Shown in pieces: positions 8,563-16,863 of a stretch of DNA of 64,000 nt. The stretch comes from an uncultured Haliea sp. (GTDB lineage: Bacteria; Pseudomonadota; Gammaproteobacteria; Pseudomonadales; Halieaceae): assembly GCA_947258585.1 (NCBI GenBank), contig CAMYIZ010000067.1, positions 1 through 64,000 on the forward strand. The letters are read 5' to 3'. The notes under the pieces are model-generated. The model was given only the letters and a program-made list of their open reading frames with translations, was not told where the DNA came from and did not search any database. A program made the position numbers and the translations under genes. Each line of letters begins with the position of its first letter. The first letter of the stretch is position 1.

Positions 8563-9267
8563 ATGGACAACGATGCGCTCAGGCACAATATCGACAAGCT
8601 GCTCGAAAGAGTACGACTCAGCGCGGAAAAAAGCCAGCGCAAGGCGGACAGTGTGCAGGTTCTGGCCGTAAGCAAGACCCGACCGGCGGACGATGTGCGC
8701 CGTGCCGCGGCACTGGGCCTGCGCGATTTTGGCGAGAATTACCTGCAGGAGGCGCTGGACAAGATAGCCGCGCTCGCCGACCTCGATCTGTGCTGGCACT
8801 TCATCGGGCCCATCCAGTCGAACAAGACACGGCCCATCGCCACCCACTTCCAGTGGGTGCACAGCGTCGACCGGCTGAAAGTGGCCAGGCGCCTGAGCGA
8901 ACAACGGCCGCCTGGGTTGCCGGACCTGCAGGTCTGCCTGCAGGTAAATATCTCGGGCGAAGAAAGCAAATCCGGTGTCAGCCTGGCGGACCTCCCGGGC
9001 CTGGCGCGAGAGGTCGCGCAGCTGCCCCGGCTGCGCCTGCGCGGATTGATGGCCATTCCCGCAGCCACCACGGACCCGGCGCAGCAGCGCGCACCCTTTG
9101 CTGCCCTGCGCGCGGCCCTGGCGGATCTGCAGCGGCAGAACCCAGACCTGGACACCCTCTCGATGGGGATGTCCGGCGATCTCGAAGCGGCCGTCGCCGA
9201 GGGGGCCACCATTGTTCGTATCGGTACCGACATTTTTGGTCCACGGAGTGCCCCTGCAGGCGGGTGA
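8563..9267 (+). CDS. yggS: YggS family pyridoxal 5'-phosphate homeostasis protein
   Basis: A single-domain fold-type III PLP-binding protein without known catalytic activity that buffers PLP in the cytosol. The 234 residues include VLAVSKTRP (Lys near residue 36 binds PLP), RDFGENYLQEALDK, WHFIGPIQSNKT and the C-terminal LSMGMSGDLEAAVAEGATIVRIGTDIFG that holds the phosphate. The ATG at 8563 matches family N-termini; the frame stays open further upstream through the pilT promoter region. The order pilT/yggS-proC-yggT is conserved in related genomes. Confidence 0.95.
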   Translation: MDNDALRHNIDKLLERVRLSAEKSQRKADSVQVLAVSKTRPADDVRRAAALGLRDFGENYLQEALDKIAALADLDLCWHFIGPIQSNKTRPIATHFQWVHSVDRLKVARRLSEQRPPGLPDLQVCLQVNISGEESKSGVSLADLPGLAREVAQLPRLRLRGLMAIPAATTDPAQQRAPFAALRAALADLQRQNPDLDTLSMGMSGDLEAAVAEGATIVRIGTDIFGPRSAPAGG

Positions 9268-9287
9268 TTTTGGCGCCTCCGGGCGTG

Positions 9288-9293
9288 TATACT
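9288..9293 (+). promoter_or_regulatory. Possible -10 element upstream of proC
   Basis: TATACT preceded by GCGTG lies 40 bp before the proC TTG start in the 66 bp gap after yggS. I could not find a good -35 at 16-18 bp, so this is a weak candidate. Confidence 0.3.
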
Positions 9294-9333
9294 GCGCCAC
9301 TGCCCTGACCTTCAGCCAACGGGAAATTGCCTT

Positions 9334-10167
9334 TTGAACAAAGCAGTTATCAGCTTTATCGGCGCCGGCAACATGGCCGCCAGTATCATTGGCGGGCTGC
9401 TGGAAAGCGGCCACCCGGCGACCTCGCTACGCGCCTCTGATCCCACCGCGACAAGCCTGCAGAAACTGCGCCAGCTGGGAGCCATAGCGACCTTTTCGGA
9501 CAACGCCGCGGCCTGCGCCGATGCAGACGTGGTGATCCTCGCAGTCAAGCCCCAGATGATGGCCGAGGCCATGGCCAGCGTTGTCGAGCCTGTCGCGGCC
9601 AGCGGCGCGCTGGTGATTTCCATTGCTGCGGGCACCACCATCGCTGCCCTGGAAGGCGGCCTGGGGAGCGCTACCGCAGTTGTTCGCTGCATGCCCAATA
9701 CCCCTGCGCTGCTCGGCGTGGGCGCCACCGCCTTGTACGCCAACGGCAATGTGACTCCCGTGCAAAGGGATTTGGCCAGCACCATCCTGGGCGCCGTCGG
9801 CCTGATCGAGTGGGTGCCCGAAGAAAGCCAGCTCGACGCCATCACCGCCCTGTCCGGCAGCGGTCCCGCCTACTTCTTTCTGTTCATGGAGGCCATGATC
9901 AACGCCGGCTGCGCCATGGGCCTATCCCGCGAGTGCGCAACCGCCATGACCACCCAGACCGCCCTGGGTGCGGCGCGCATGGCCACCGAGAGCGATGTCG
10001 ACCTGGTCGAGCTGCGGCGCCGCGTAACCAGTCCCGGCGGCACCACGGAGCGCGCGGTGCAGTGCTTTGAGCACGAAGGCCTGCGGGACCTGGTGGCGCA
10101 CGCCATGACAGCCGCGCAGCAGCGGGCGGCGGAAATGGGTGCAGGCAAGGAGGATCCAAGAGCGTGA
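9334..10167 (+). CDS. proC: Pyrroline-5-carboxylate reductase
   Basis: The last step of proline synthesis, NAD(P)H reduction of 1-pyrroline-5-carboxylate, in the cytosol. The 277 residues show the Rossmann motif FIGAGNMAASIIGG (residues 7-20), VILAVKPQMM near 68, RCMPNTPALLGVGATAL near 115-131 and the signature ALSGSGPAYFFLFMEAM near 170-186. The start appears to be TTG (NKAVISFIGAGNMA); no upstream in-frame alternative fits better. Its stop overlaps the yggT start by 4 bases. Confidence 0.97.
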   Translation: MNKAVISFIGAGNMAASIIGGLLESGHPATSLRASDPTATSLQKLRQLGAIATFSDNAAACADADVVILAVKPQMMAEAMASVVEPVAASGALVISIAAGTTIAALEGGLGSATAVVRCMPNTPALLGVGATALYANGNVTPVQRDLASTILGAVGLIEWVPEESQLDAITALSGSGPAYFFLFMEAMINAGCAMGLSRECATAMTTQTALGAARMATESDVDLVELRRRVTSPGGTTERAVQCFEHEGLRDLVAHAMTAAQQRAAEMGAGKEDPRA

Positions 10168-10751
10168 GCGCAATAAGCGAAATTCTTGCCTATCTCGCCC
10201 AGACCCTGCTGACCCTGGCCCTGCTGGCCATGGTACTGCGCGTTCTGCTGCAACTGGTGCGGGCGGATTTCTACAATCCGCTCAGCCAGTTCCTTGCCCG
10301 CCTGACCAATCCCCTGGTGCTGCCCCTGCGCCGGGTCGTTCCCAGCCTGGGTGGACTGGATCTGGCCTCCCTGCTGCTGGCACTGGTGCTGCAAATGACC
10401 GCCATCGTGGTACTGCTGGTGCTCAACGGCGCCGGGCCGCCGAATGTTGTGCTGCTGTTGGTCTGGGCGGTGCTCGGTGTGGTGGGACTGGTGGTCAATA
10501 TCTACTTCTTCGCCCTGTTGGCGATGATTATCCTCAGCTGGGTTGCGCCCGCCAGCCGGCACCCCGCCCTGCTGCTGCTGTTCCAGCTCACGGAACCGGT
10601 GATGGCCCCCTTTCGCAGGATGTTGCCCAACATGGGCGGGCTGGACTTTTCCCCCATCCTGGTCTTCATCCTGATCAATATTGTCCAGATTGCGCTGCGT
10701 CACATGGCGGCAGGCGTGGGCCTGCACCCGGCGCTGGTCATCGGACTTTGA
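10164..10751 (+). CDS. yggT: YggT family integral membrane protein
   Basis: A 195-residue inner-membrane protein with two YGGT repeats, each with a pair of hydrophobic segments and an NPL-containing loop: [25 protein letters not shown] in the first half and [20 protein letters not shown] in the second. Function is poorly known; homologues have been tied to cell shape and osmotic tolerance. It starts at GTG, overlapping the proC stop by 4 bases, and metX starts 10 bp downstream. Confidence 0.93.
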   Translation: MSAISEILAYLAQTLLTLALLAMVLRVLLQLVRADFYNPLSQFLARLTNPLVLPLRRVVPSLGGLDLASLLLALVLQMTAIVVLLVLNGAGPPNVVLLLVWAVLGVVGLVVNIYFFALLAMIILSWVAPASRHPALLLLFQLTEPVMAPFRRMLPNMGGLDFSPILVFILINIVQIALRHMAAGVGLHPALVIGL

Positions 10752-10761
10752 CCCCGGCACC

Positions 10762-11898
10762 GTGAACCCTGCCAGCGTCGGTATCGTTGCGCCCCAGCGC
10801 GCCAGATTCACGGAGCCACTGACCCTGGCCTGCGGCCGGGTTCTCTCGGACTATGAACTTGTCTATGAAACCTATGGCGAGCTGAACGCCGGGCGATCCA
10901 ACGCCGTACTCGTATGCCACGCCCTCTCCGGCCATCACCACGCCGCGGGCTACCACAGTGCCGGGGACCGCAAGCCGGGCTGGTGGGAGGAATGTATCGG
11001 CCCCGGCAAGCCGATCGATACCAATCACTTCTTTGTCGTCAGCCTGAACAATCTGGGCGGCTGCCACGGCTCCACCGGCCCGGTGACAGTGAACCCGGCA
11101 TCGGGCCAACCCTGGGGGCCGGACTTCCCCTCCCTGCGGGTGCGAGACTGGGTACACAGCCAGGCCCGGCTGGCGGACTATCTGGGCATCGACTGCTGGG
11201 CCGCCGTGGTGGGCGGCAGCCTGGGCGGCATGCAGGCCATGCGCTGGGCACTGCTCTACCCGCAGCGTTTGCGGCACAGTGTGGTCATCGCGTCCGCGCT
11301 GCGCCTGAGCGCCCAGAACATCGCCTTCAATGAGATTGCGCGGCAGGCGATACAGTCCGACCCGGGCTTCGCCGGCGGCCACTACCTGGCGCAGAACACG
11401 CTGCCGGCACAAGGGCTGGCGCTCGCACGCATGGTCGGCCACATCACCTACCTGTCAGACGATGCCATGGCCAACAAGTTCGGCCGCGACCTGCGCTCCG
11501 GCAGCCTTGAACTGGGGGATGAGACCGGTGCCGAGTTCCAGGTCCAGAGCTACCTGCGCTACCAGGGCAGCCAGTTCTCCGGCAGCTTCGACGCCAACAC
11601 CTACATCCTCATGACCCGCGCCCTGGACTACTTCGATCTGGCCCGTGAATACGATGATGACCCGGTAGCCGCGTTCCGCCAGGCGCAGTGCAGTTTTCTG
11701 GTACTGTCCTTCTCCACGGACTGGCGTTTCTCGCCGCAACGCTCACGGGAAATCGTCGATGCCCTGATCGCTGCCGACCGGCCAGTGACCTACGCGGAAA
11801 TCGAGGCCGAGGAAGGACACGATGCGTTCCTGATGCCCATTCCCCGCTACCTGCAGTTGTTTGGCGCCTATATGCGGCGCGTGCAGGAGACCAGCTGA
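10762..11898 (+). CDS. metX: Homoserine O-acyltransferase MetX (probably succinyl-CoA using)
   Basis: An alpha/beta hydrolase-fold enzyme that activates homoserine for methionine synthesis. The GTG at 10762 gives 378 residues, matching the Pseudomonas protein; the 27 upstream codons overlap yggT. The nucleophile Ser153 lies in [12 protein letters not shown], with the triad completed by Asp320 (STDWRFSPQ) and His353 (EEGHDAFL). The [16 protein letters not shown] segment resembles the gammaproteobacterial MetX group that uses succinyl-CoA, but acyl specificity cannot be fixed by reading. Its stop shares one base with the metW start, the usual metXW pair. Confidence 0.95.
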   Translation: MNPASVGIVAPQRARFTEPLTLACGRVLSDYELVYETYGELNAGRSNAVLVCHALSGHHHAAGYHSAGDRKPGWWEECIGPGKPIDTNHFFVVSLNNLGGCHGSTGPVTVNPASGQPWGPDFPSLRVRDWVHSQARLADYLGIDCWAAVVGGSLGGMQAMRWALLYPQRLRHSVVIASALRLSAQNIAFNEIARQAIQSDPGFAGGHYLAQNTLPAQGLALARMVGHITYLSDDAMANKFGRDLRSGSLELGDETGAEFQVQSYLRYQGSQFSGSFDANTYILMTRALDYFDLAREYDDDPVAAFRQAQCSFLVLSFSTDWRFSPQRSREIVDALIAADRPVTYAEIEAEEGHDAFLMPIPRYLQLFGAYMRRVQETS

Positions 11899-12488
11899 TG
11901 CGCCTTGACCTCACCCATATCCAGCGCTGGATCGAACCCGGGTCAAAGGTACTGGACCTCGGCTGCGGCGACGGCGAGTTCCTGCAGAGGCTGCAGCAGG
12001 AGCGCGAGGTCCGCGGCCTGGGGCTGGAAATAGATCCGGACAAGATAACCGCGGCCGTCGCCCGCGGCCTGAACATTGTCGAACAGGACATGGACGCGGG
12101 GCTGGATAACTTTCCCGACCAGAGCTTCGACACGGTGGTCATGGCCCACGCCCTGCAAGCGGTGCATTTCCCGGACCGGGTACTGGAGGAGATGCTGCGA
12201 ATAGGCCGCCAGGGCATAGTCACCTTTCCCAATTTTGCCCACTGGAGTTGCCGCCTTTACCTGGGCACTCGCGGGCGCATGCCGGTGTCCCGCTTCATGC
12301 CCTATACTTGGTATGACACGCCCAATATCCACTTTTGCACGGTGCAGGATTTTGAAGCGCTGTGCGCAGAGCGTGGCATTCGCATCCTGGCCCGGGACAT
12401 GGTGGGCAACACCGAGCGCAAGCCTCTGCTGGCCAGCGCGTGGCCCAACCTGTTCGCCATCACCGCCATCTACCTGATCAGCCGTTGA
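11898..12488 (+). CDS. metW: Methionine biosynthesis protein MetW
   Basis: A small SAM-methyltransferase-fold protein of 196 residues found beside metX. It is required for methionine synthesis in several bacteria and is thought to activate or stabilise MetX; a methyl-transfer reaction has not been established. The SAM motif VLDLGCGDGEFLQRLQ lies near residues 17-32, and the family blocks DMDAGLDNFPDQSFDTVVMAHALQA, FPNFAHWSCRLYL and YTWYDTPNIHFCTVQDFE follow. The ATG overlaps the metX stop by one base. Confidence 0.95.
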   Translation: MRLDLTHIQRWIEPGSKVLDLGCGDGEFLQRLQQEREVRGLGLEIDPDKITAAVARGLNIVEQDMDAGLDNFPDQSFDTVVMAHALQAVHFPDRVLEEMLRIGRQGIVTFPNFAHWSCRLYLGTRGRMPVSRFMPYTWYDTPNIHFCTVQDFEALCAERGIRILARDMVGNTERKPLLASAWPNLFAITAIYLISR

Positions 12489-12495
12489 GGTGACC

Positions 12496-12930
12496 ATGAT
12501 CCGCTATCTACGCTACATTTCGGCGCTGCTGCTTTTCACCGCCGTCGGCGCGGCGGCCCAGCAGTCCGAGCGCTTCGGGCCCTACGAGCTGCACTACAGC
12601 GTGGTCAATACGACGTTCCTGGAGCCGCGGGTAGCCTCCACCTATGGCATTGTCCGGGGCAAGAACCGCGCAATCCTGAACCTGGCCGTGCGTGAACATG
12701 TCGGCGACTCCACCCGGCCCCGCAGCATGCTGCTGCAGGGCAGCACCCGGGACCTGATCACCGCGCAGGCACTGGAGTTCCAGGAGGTTCGGGAGGGCGA
12801 GGCCGTTTACTACATTGCCGAGTTCCGTTTTATCAACGAGGAGTGGCGCTTCTTCACCGTCGACTTCAGACCCGAGGGGGCGGAAGAAACCTTCCGCTTT
12901 GAACTCAAGCACCAGCTGTACGAGCACTGA
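12496..12930 (+). CDS. DUF4426 domain-containing exported protein
   Basis: A 144-residue protein with an N-terminal signal peptide ([21 protein letters not shown], cleavage probably before QQSERFG). The mature part, with [36 protein letters not shown], matches the DUF4426 family, regularly found after metXW in gammaproteobacteria. Function is unknown; a periplasmic location is expected. The ATG at 12496 has GAGG five bases upstream; a GTG two codons earlier is also in frame. Its stop overlaps the rdgB start by one base. Confidence 0.88.
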   Translation: MIRYLRYISALLLFTAVGAAAQQSERFGPYELHYSVVNTTFLEPRVASTYGIVRGKNRAILNLAVREHVGDSTRPRSMLLQGSTRDLITAQALEFQEVREGEAVYYIAEFRFINEEWRFFTVDFRPEGAEETFRFELKHQLYEH

Positions 12931-13562
12931 TGAACGTGATCGCGCCCCAGCAGACCGTCGTCCTCGCCAGCGGCAACCCCGGCAAACTGACAGAACTGGC
13001 ACGTATTCTGGAACCTCTGGGCCTGCAGCTGCGGGCGCAATCGGAGTTCGGCGTTCCGGAAGTCGATGAAACCGGCCTGACCTTTGTCGAGAACGCCATC
13101 CTCAAGGCACGGGCCGCAGCGCAGCACACCGGGCTGCCGGCGGTGGCCGACGACTCGGGGCTGGAGGTGGATTTTCTGCAGGGTGCTCCGGGGATTCGCT
13201 CCGCGCGCTATGCCGAGGGCGGCGACGAGGCGAACAACCGCAAGCTGCTCGCCGCCCTCGCCGGGGTACCCAAAGCCGGGCGCAGCGCCCGCTACCAGTG
13301 CGTAGTGGTGTTCATGCGCCACGCCCTGGATCCGACGCCGGTAATCTGTCAGGGCAGCTGGGAGGGGCATATTCTGGAGCAGCCCGCGGGTAGCGGCGGC
13401 TTTGGCTACGACCCGCTGTTTCACGTTGCCGCCTTTAATTGCAGCGCAGCTGAACTGGCACCGCGCACCAAGAACCGCGTCAGCCATCGGGCGATTGCCT
13501 GCGCCCAGCTGGAACAGGCGTTGCTGGGTTCCCTGCGCAGCCCCGAGTCACCGGGCAGCTGA
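12930..13562 (+). CDS. rdgB: dITP/XTP pyrophosphatase (RdgB/HAM1)
   Basis: A house-cleaning enzyme that hydrolyses non-canonical purine nucleotides (dITP, XTP) to monophosphates. The 210 residues include [13 protein letters not shown] (residues 11-23), the catalytic acidic block [25 protein letters not shown] near 71-91, and the base-binding [10 protein letters not shown] near 155-164 followed by [10 protein letters not shown]. The N- and C-termini both overlap neighbours by one base, so it is translated within the metX-hemW chain. Confidence 0.96.
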   Translation: MNVIAPQQTVVLASGNPGKLTELARILEPLGLQLRAQSEFGVPEVDETGLTFVENAILKARAAAQHTGLPAVADDSGLEVDFLQGAPGIRSARYAEGGDEANNRKLLAALAGVPKAGRSARYQCVVVFMRHALDPTPVICQGSWEGHILEQPAGSGGFGYDPLFHVAAFNCSAAELAPRTKNRVSHRAIACAQLEQALLGSLRSPESPGS

Positions 13563-14707
13563 TGCCTGAGCTGCAGTTGCCCCCGCTGGGGCTGTACATT
13601 CACCTGCCCTGGTGCGAACGCAAGTGCCCCTACTGCGATTTCAATTCCCACGAAACCCGTGCGATTCCGGAGCAGGCCTATATCGACAGCCTGCTGGCTG
13701 ACCTGGCGGAGGACGCCCACTACGCCCAGGGGCGCAGCATCGCCACCCTGTTCATCGGCGGCGGTACCCCGAGCCTGTTCAGCGCCGGCGGTATTGCGCA
13801 GCTGATGGCGGGGATCGCGGCGCGGGTACCCCTGACGACCAGTCTGGAAGCCACCATGGAGGCCAATCCGGGCAGCGCCGAGGCGGAGAAGTTCGCCGGC
13901 TTCCGGGCGGCGGGTATCAACCGCCTGTCCATCGGCGTCCAGTCCTTCCAGGAAACCCAGCTGCAGGCCCTGGGGCGAGTGCACAACAGCGACCAGGCAC
14001 ACGCCGCGATCGCCGCCGCCCGAAGTGCCGGCTTCCAGCGCATCAACCTGGACCTCATGCACGGCCTGCCGCAGCAGGATGCCGGGCTGGCGCTGGCGGA
14101 TCTCGCCACCGCCACCGGTTACGGCACGGGCCATCTGTCCTGGTACCAACTCACCATCGAACGGAATACCCTGTTTCACAAGCACCCGCCCTTGCTGCCC
14201 GTCGAAGACGCGCTGGCGGATATACAGGACGCGGGCGAGGCGCTGCTGGCGGGCACCGAGCTGGGCCAGTACGAAGTCTCGGCCTGGTCAGCACCTGGCC
14301 AGCAGTGCCGCCACAACCTCAACTACTGGGAGTTCGGTGACTACCTGGGCATCGGTGCCGGTGCCCACGGCAAGGTGAGCTTTCCGGACGGCCGTATCCT
14401 GCGCTATGCCAAGCGCCGCCAGCCCGATGCCTATATGGCTGCGGCACCGACGGCGATGCAGGTGCAGCCGCAGTGGCTGGCGGCACGGGACCTGCCCGGG
14501 GAGTTCATGCTCAATGCCCTGCGCCTGAACGCGGGATTTTCGCTGGCGGACTACAGCGCGCGCACCGGCCTGGCGCCGGACACCCTGCAACCGGCCCTGG
14601 ACTCGCTGCTCGCGCGGGGGCTCCTGCTGCAGGCGCAAGACCACGTACGCGCGACTGACCTGGGGCGGCGTTTTCTCGATTCGGTGATTGCGGAATTCCT
14701 GGCCTAG
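13562..14707 (+). CDS. hemW: HemW, radical SAM heme chaperone (coproporphyrinogen III oxidase-like)
   Basis: A radical SAM protein that binds heme and is thought to deliver it to target proteins. The 381 residues have the iron-sulfur motif as Cys18, Cys22 and Cys25 in YIHLPWCERKCPYCDFN. It lacks the fourth Cys (CNxCxC-like) of true HemN, which fits HemW rather than an oxidase. GGGTPSLFS, GINRLSIGVQSF and NYWEFGDYLGIGAGAHGK are family blocks. The ATG overlaps the rdgB stop by one base. It ends convergent with trmB. Confidence 0.95.
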   Translation: MPELQLPPLGLYIHLPWCERKCPYCDFNSHETRAIPEQAYIDSLLADLAEDAHYAQGRSIATLFIGGGTPSLFSAGGIAQLMAGIAARVPLTTSLEATMEANPGSAEAEKFAGFRAAGINRLSIGVQSFQETQLQALGRVHNSDQAHAAIAAARSAGFQRINLDLMHGLPQQDAGLALADLATATGYGTGHLSWYQLTIERNTLFHKHPPLLPVEDALADIQDAGEALLAGTELGQYEVSAWSAPGQQCRHNLNYWEFGDYLGIGAGAHGKVSFPDGRILRYAKRRQPDAYMAAAPTAMQVQPQWLAARDLPGEFMLNALRLNAGFSLADYSARTGLAPDTLQPALDSLLARGLLLQAQDHVRATDLGRRFLDSVIAEFLA

Positions 14708-14710
14708 CCA

Positions 14711-14747
14711 CCGCACCTCGCCGGCCGCACCTCGCCGGCCGCACCTA
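14711..14747. repeat. 14-bp tandem repeat between hemW and trmB
   Basis: Two full copies of CCGCACCTCGCCGG (14711-14738) and a third partial copy run into the trmB stop codon. Read from trmB, the sequence is GTAGGTGCGGCCGGC then GAGGTGCGGCCGG. Period, position after a minus-strand gene and the TGTAGG start resemble the array after pilU. Confidence 0.85.
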
Positions 14748-15428
14748 CATACGGCGGAACAGCAGATCCCAGACGCCGTGGCCGAGGCGCTCGCCGCGCT
14801 GCTCGAACTTGGTCAGGGGCCGGGACTCGGGCCGCGACGCAAAGTTGCCGGCACCGGCGGTATTCTCCAGACCCGGCGTCCCCGACAGCACTTCCAGCAT
14901 TTGCTCCGCGTAATTTTCCCAATCGGTTGCGAGGTGCAGGATGCCGCCGGGCTTCAGAAACTCCACCAACTGTGCGGCAAAGGCCGGCTGGATCAGGCGC
15001 CGCTTGTGATGGCGCTTCTTGTGCCAGGGGTCGGGAAAGAAAATCTGGATCGTGTCGAGGGAAGCCGGCGGGATACAGTCGCGCAGCACCTCGACCGCAT
15101 CGTGGCAATAGATGCGGATATTCTCCACACCTTCGGCCGCCATGCTGTGTAACAGCTTGCCGACCCCGGGGCGATGCACCTCGATACCGATAAAGTCGGT
15201 GCCGGGGGCCGCAGCGGCCATGGTGACCAGGGACTGGCCCATGCCAAACCCTATTTCCAGCACCCTCGGCGCGTCACGGCCAAACACCGCGGCGTAGTCC
15301 AGGAGGCCGTCACTGTGGGCAAGACCGAAGCGCGGCCAGTGGTCGTCAAAGGCACGCTGCTGGCCGTCGGTGAGGCGCCCCATGCGCAGGACATAGCTGC
15401 GGATGGGACGGTGCGGGGTATCAGTCAT
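14745..15428 (-). CDS. trmB: tRNA (guanine(46)-N(7))-methyltransferase
   Basis: A SAM-dependent enzyme that makes m7G46 in the variable loop of tRNAs. The 227 residues contain the SAM motif [16 protein letters not shown] near 55-70, [15 protein letters not shown], and the diagnostic [18 protein letters not shown] near 138-156. The stop codon is part of a short tandem array shared with the end of hemW. DUF423 lies 3 bp upstream on the same strand. Confidence 0.96.
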   Translation of the reverse strand: MTDTPHRPIRSYVLRMGRLTDGQQRAFDDHWPRFGLAHSDGLLDYAAVFGRDAPRVLEIGFGMGQSLVTMAAAAPGTDFIGIEVHRPGVGKLLHSMAAEGVENIRIYCHDAVEVLRDCIPPASLDTIQIFFPDPWHKKRHHKRRLIQPAFAAQLVEFLKPGGILHLATDWENYAEQMLEVLSGTPGLENTAGAGNFASRPESRPLTKFEQRGERLGHGVWDLLFRRM

Positions 15429-15431
15429 GGT

Positions 15432-15809
15432 TCAGGGGAGCAGTTTCCAGCTTGCGGCGGCCAGACAGGCCCAGCCGGCAATGAAAGCCAGGCCACCCAG
15501 CGGCGTGACCGCACCCAGCCAGCGCAGGCCGCTGAAACTGAGCAGGTACAGGCTCCCCGAGAACACCACCAGGCCCAGCAGGAACAACCAGCCGCTGCTG
15601 CGCAGCAGGTTCACGTGGGGATAATTGAGGGCCAGGATGCCGACCGCCAGCAACGCCAGGGAGTGGTAGAAGTGATACTGGACCGCCGTCTCGAAGACAC
15701 CCAGGGCATAGCTGTCCAGGCGATTCTTGAGGGCGTGGGCACCGAAGGCGCCAAATGCTACAGCGAGGGCACCGCTGACGGCGGCGCTGGCAATAAAGAA
15801 CTGGGCCAT
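15432..15809 (-). CDS. DUF423 family membrane protein (YgdD-like)
   Basis: A 125-residue inner-membrane protein with about four hydrophobic segments. The family features are the N-terminal GALAVAFGAFGAHALKNRL and the Tyr-rich TAVQYHFYHSLALLAVGIL, then WLFLLGLVVFSGSLYLLSFSGLRWLGAVTPLGGLAFIAGW. Function is unknown. It starts 67 bp after rpoH and leads directly into trmB. Confidence 0.92.
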   Translation of the reverse strand: MAQFFIASAAVSGALAVAFGAFGAHALKNRLDSYALGVFETAVQYHFYHSLALLAVGILALNYPHVNLLRSSGWLFLLGLVVFSGSLYLLSFSGLRWLGAVTPLGGLAFIAGWACLAAASWKLLP

Positions 15810-15822
15810 GTTGTGGATCCGG

Positions 15823-15869
15823 CGAGAGCGGGAGCGCCAGTGTAACGCAAAACGCCAGTGACGCTCTCG
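15823..15869. repeat. Inverted repeat between rpoH and DUF423
   Basis: CGAGAGCG (15823-15830) and CGCTCTCG (15862-15869) are perfect 8-base arms around a 31-base loop that itself holds two direct copies of CGCCAGTG. It could form a hairpin after the rpoH stop and act as a terminator or RNA-stability element. There is no U-tract. Confidence 0.4.
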
Positions 15870-15876
15870 TGGACTA

Positions 15877-16731
15877 TCAGGCAGCGATAGCAGTGCGCAA
15901 CTTTTTCATGGCATTCTGCTCCAGCTGACGGATACGCTCTGCCGAAACCTCGTACTTTTCCGCCAACTCGTGCAGCGTGGCCTTCTCCTCCGCCAGCCAG
16001 CGCCGGGCGAGGATATCGCGGCTGCGCTCATCCAGATCCGCCAGCGCGACATACAGCTGCTCTTCGCTGTTTTCCTGCCAGTCGTCGGACTCAACCGCCA
16101 GGGCCGGATCACTGCGCTGGTCTTCCAGGTAGTACTGGGGTGCCTGCCAGGCATCGTCGTCGTCCTGGTCCAGGGGCGAGTCGAAAGCGACATCGCGACT
16201 GCTCAGCCGGCCTTCCATGCGCTGCACCTCGGCAATATCGACGCCCAGGTCATTGGCCACCGCCTGCGCCTCTTCCGCACTCAGCCAGGCGAGGCTTTTC
16301 TTGGCGCTGCGCAGGTTGAAGAACAGCTTGCGCTGGGCCTTGGTGGTGGCGACCTTGACGATGCGCCAGTTGCGCAGGATAAATTCGTGCATCTCGGCCT
16401 TGATCCAGTGCACTGCAAACGACACCAGGCGCACACCCTTCTCGGGATTGAAGCGCTTCACCGCCTTCATCAGGCCGACATTGCCCTCCTGGATGAGATC
16501 CGCTTCCGCCAGCCCATAGCCGGAGTAGCTGCGGGCTATGTGGACCACGAAGCGCAGGTGGGACATGACCAGTTGGCGGGCCGCCTCGACATTGTCGTTG
16601 TAGTACAGGTCCTCGGCCAGCTCCTTCTCCCGCTCCGGGGTCAGCAGCGGGATGCTGCTCACCGCCTGCACATAGGCCGCGAGGTTGGCACCCGGGACCA
16701 TCTGGTCAACCGGCAACAGGGTTTTGCTCAT
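15877..16731 (-). CDS. rpoH: RNA polymerase heat-shock sigma factor sigma-32
   Basis: A sigma factor that directs RNA polymerase to heat-shock promoters. The ATG at 16731, with GGAG eight bases upstream, gives 284 residues, the same as E. coli RpoH. The sigma-32-specific RpoH box QRKLFFNLR lies near residues 131-139, region 2 shows [21 protein letters not shown] and [17 protein letters not shown], and region 4 ends with [27 protein letters not shown]. It follows ftsYEX as in most gammaproteobacteria. The leader holds a CIRCE operator, so HrcA repression is likely in addition to whatever post-translational control exists. Confidence 0.98.
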   Translation of the reverse strand: MSKTLLPVDQMVPGANLAAYVQAVSSIPLLTPEREKELAEDLYYNDNVEAARQLVMSHLRFVVHIARSYSGYGLAEADLIQEGNVGLMKAVKRFNPEKGVRLVSFAVHWIKAEMHEFILRNWRIVKVATTKAQRKLFFNLRSAKKSLAWLSAEEAQAVANDLGVDIAEVQRMEGRLSSRDVAFDSPLDQDDDDAWQAPQYYLEDQRSDPALAVESDDWQENSEEQLYVALADLDERSRDILARRWLAEEKATLHELAEKYEVSAERIRQLEQNAMKKLRTAIAA

Positions 16732-16762
16732 GCGAGGTTCTCCATGTTCAATGAGGCCGATT

Positions 16763-16789
16763 CTAGCACTCATTCCCTTAGAGTGCTAA
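16763..16789 (-). promoter_or_regulatory. CIRCE operator (HrcA binding site) upstream of rpoH
   Basis: In the rpoH direction the sequence reads TTAGCACTC-N9-GAGTGCTAG. The CIRCE consensus is TTAGCACTC-N9-GAGTGCTAA, so 17 of 18 arm bases and the exact spacer length match. The element ends 31 bp before the rpoH ATG, the normal place for CIRCE between promoter and coding region. The hrcA gene is not in this window, so the repressor's presence is inferred. Confidence 0.88.
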
Positions 16790-16863
16790 TCGCCGGAAAG
16801 TTCCCTGTAAAGCCGGGAAATTTCAGAAAATTTTGTTAAATAACAATAGCTTGACAGCCGCGC

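Noticed and set aside
16731-16773. An upstream in-frame ATG for rpoH at 16773
   Set aside because: It lies inside the CIRCE right arm and adds 14 residues absent from RpoH proteins; the ATG at 16731 has a ribosome site and gives the E. coli length.
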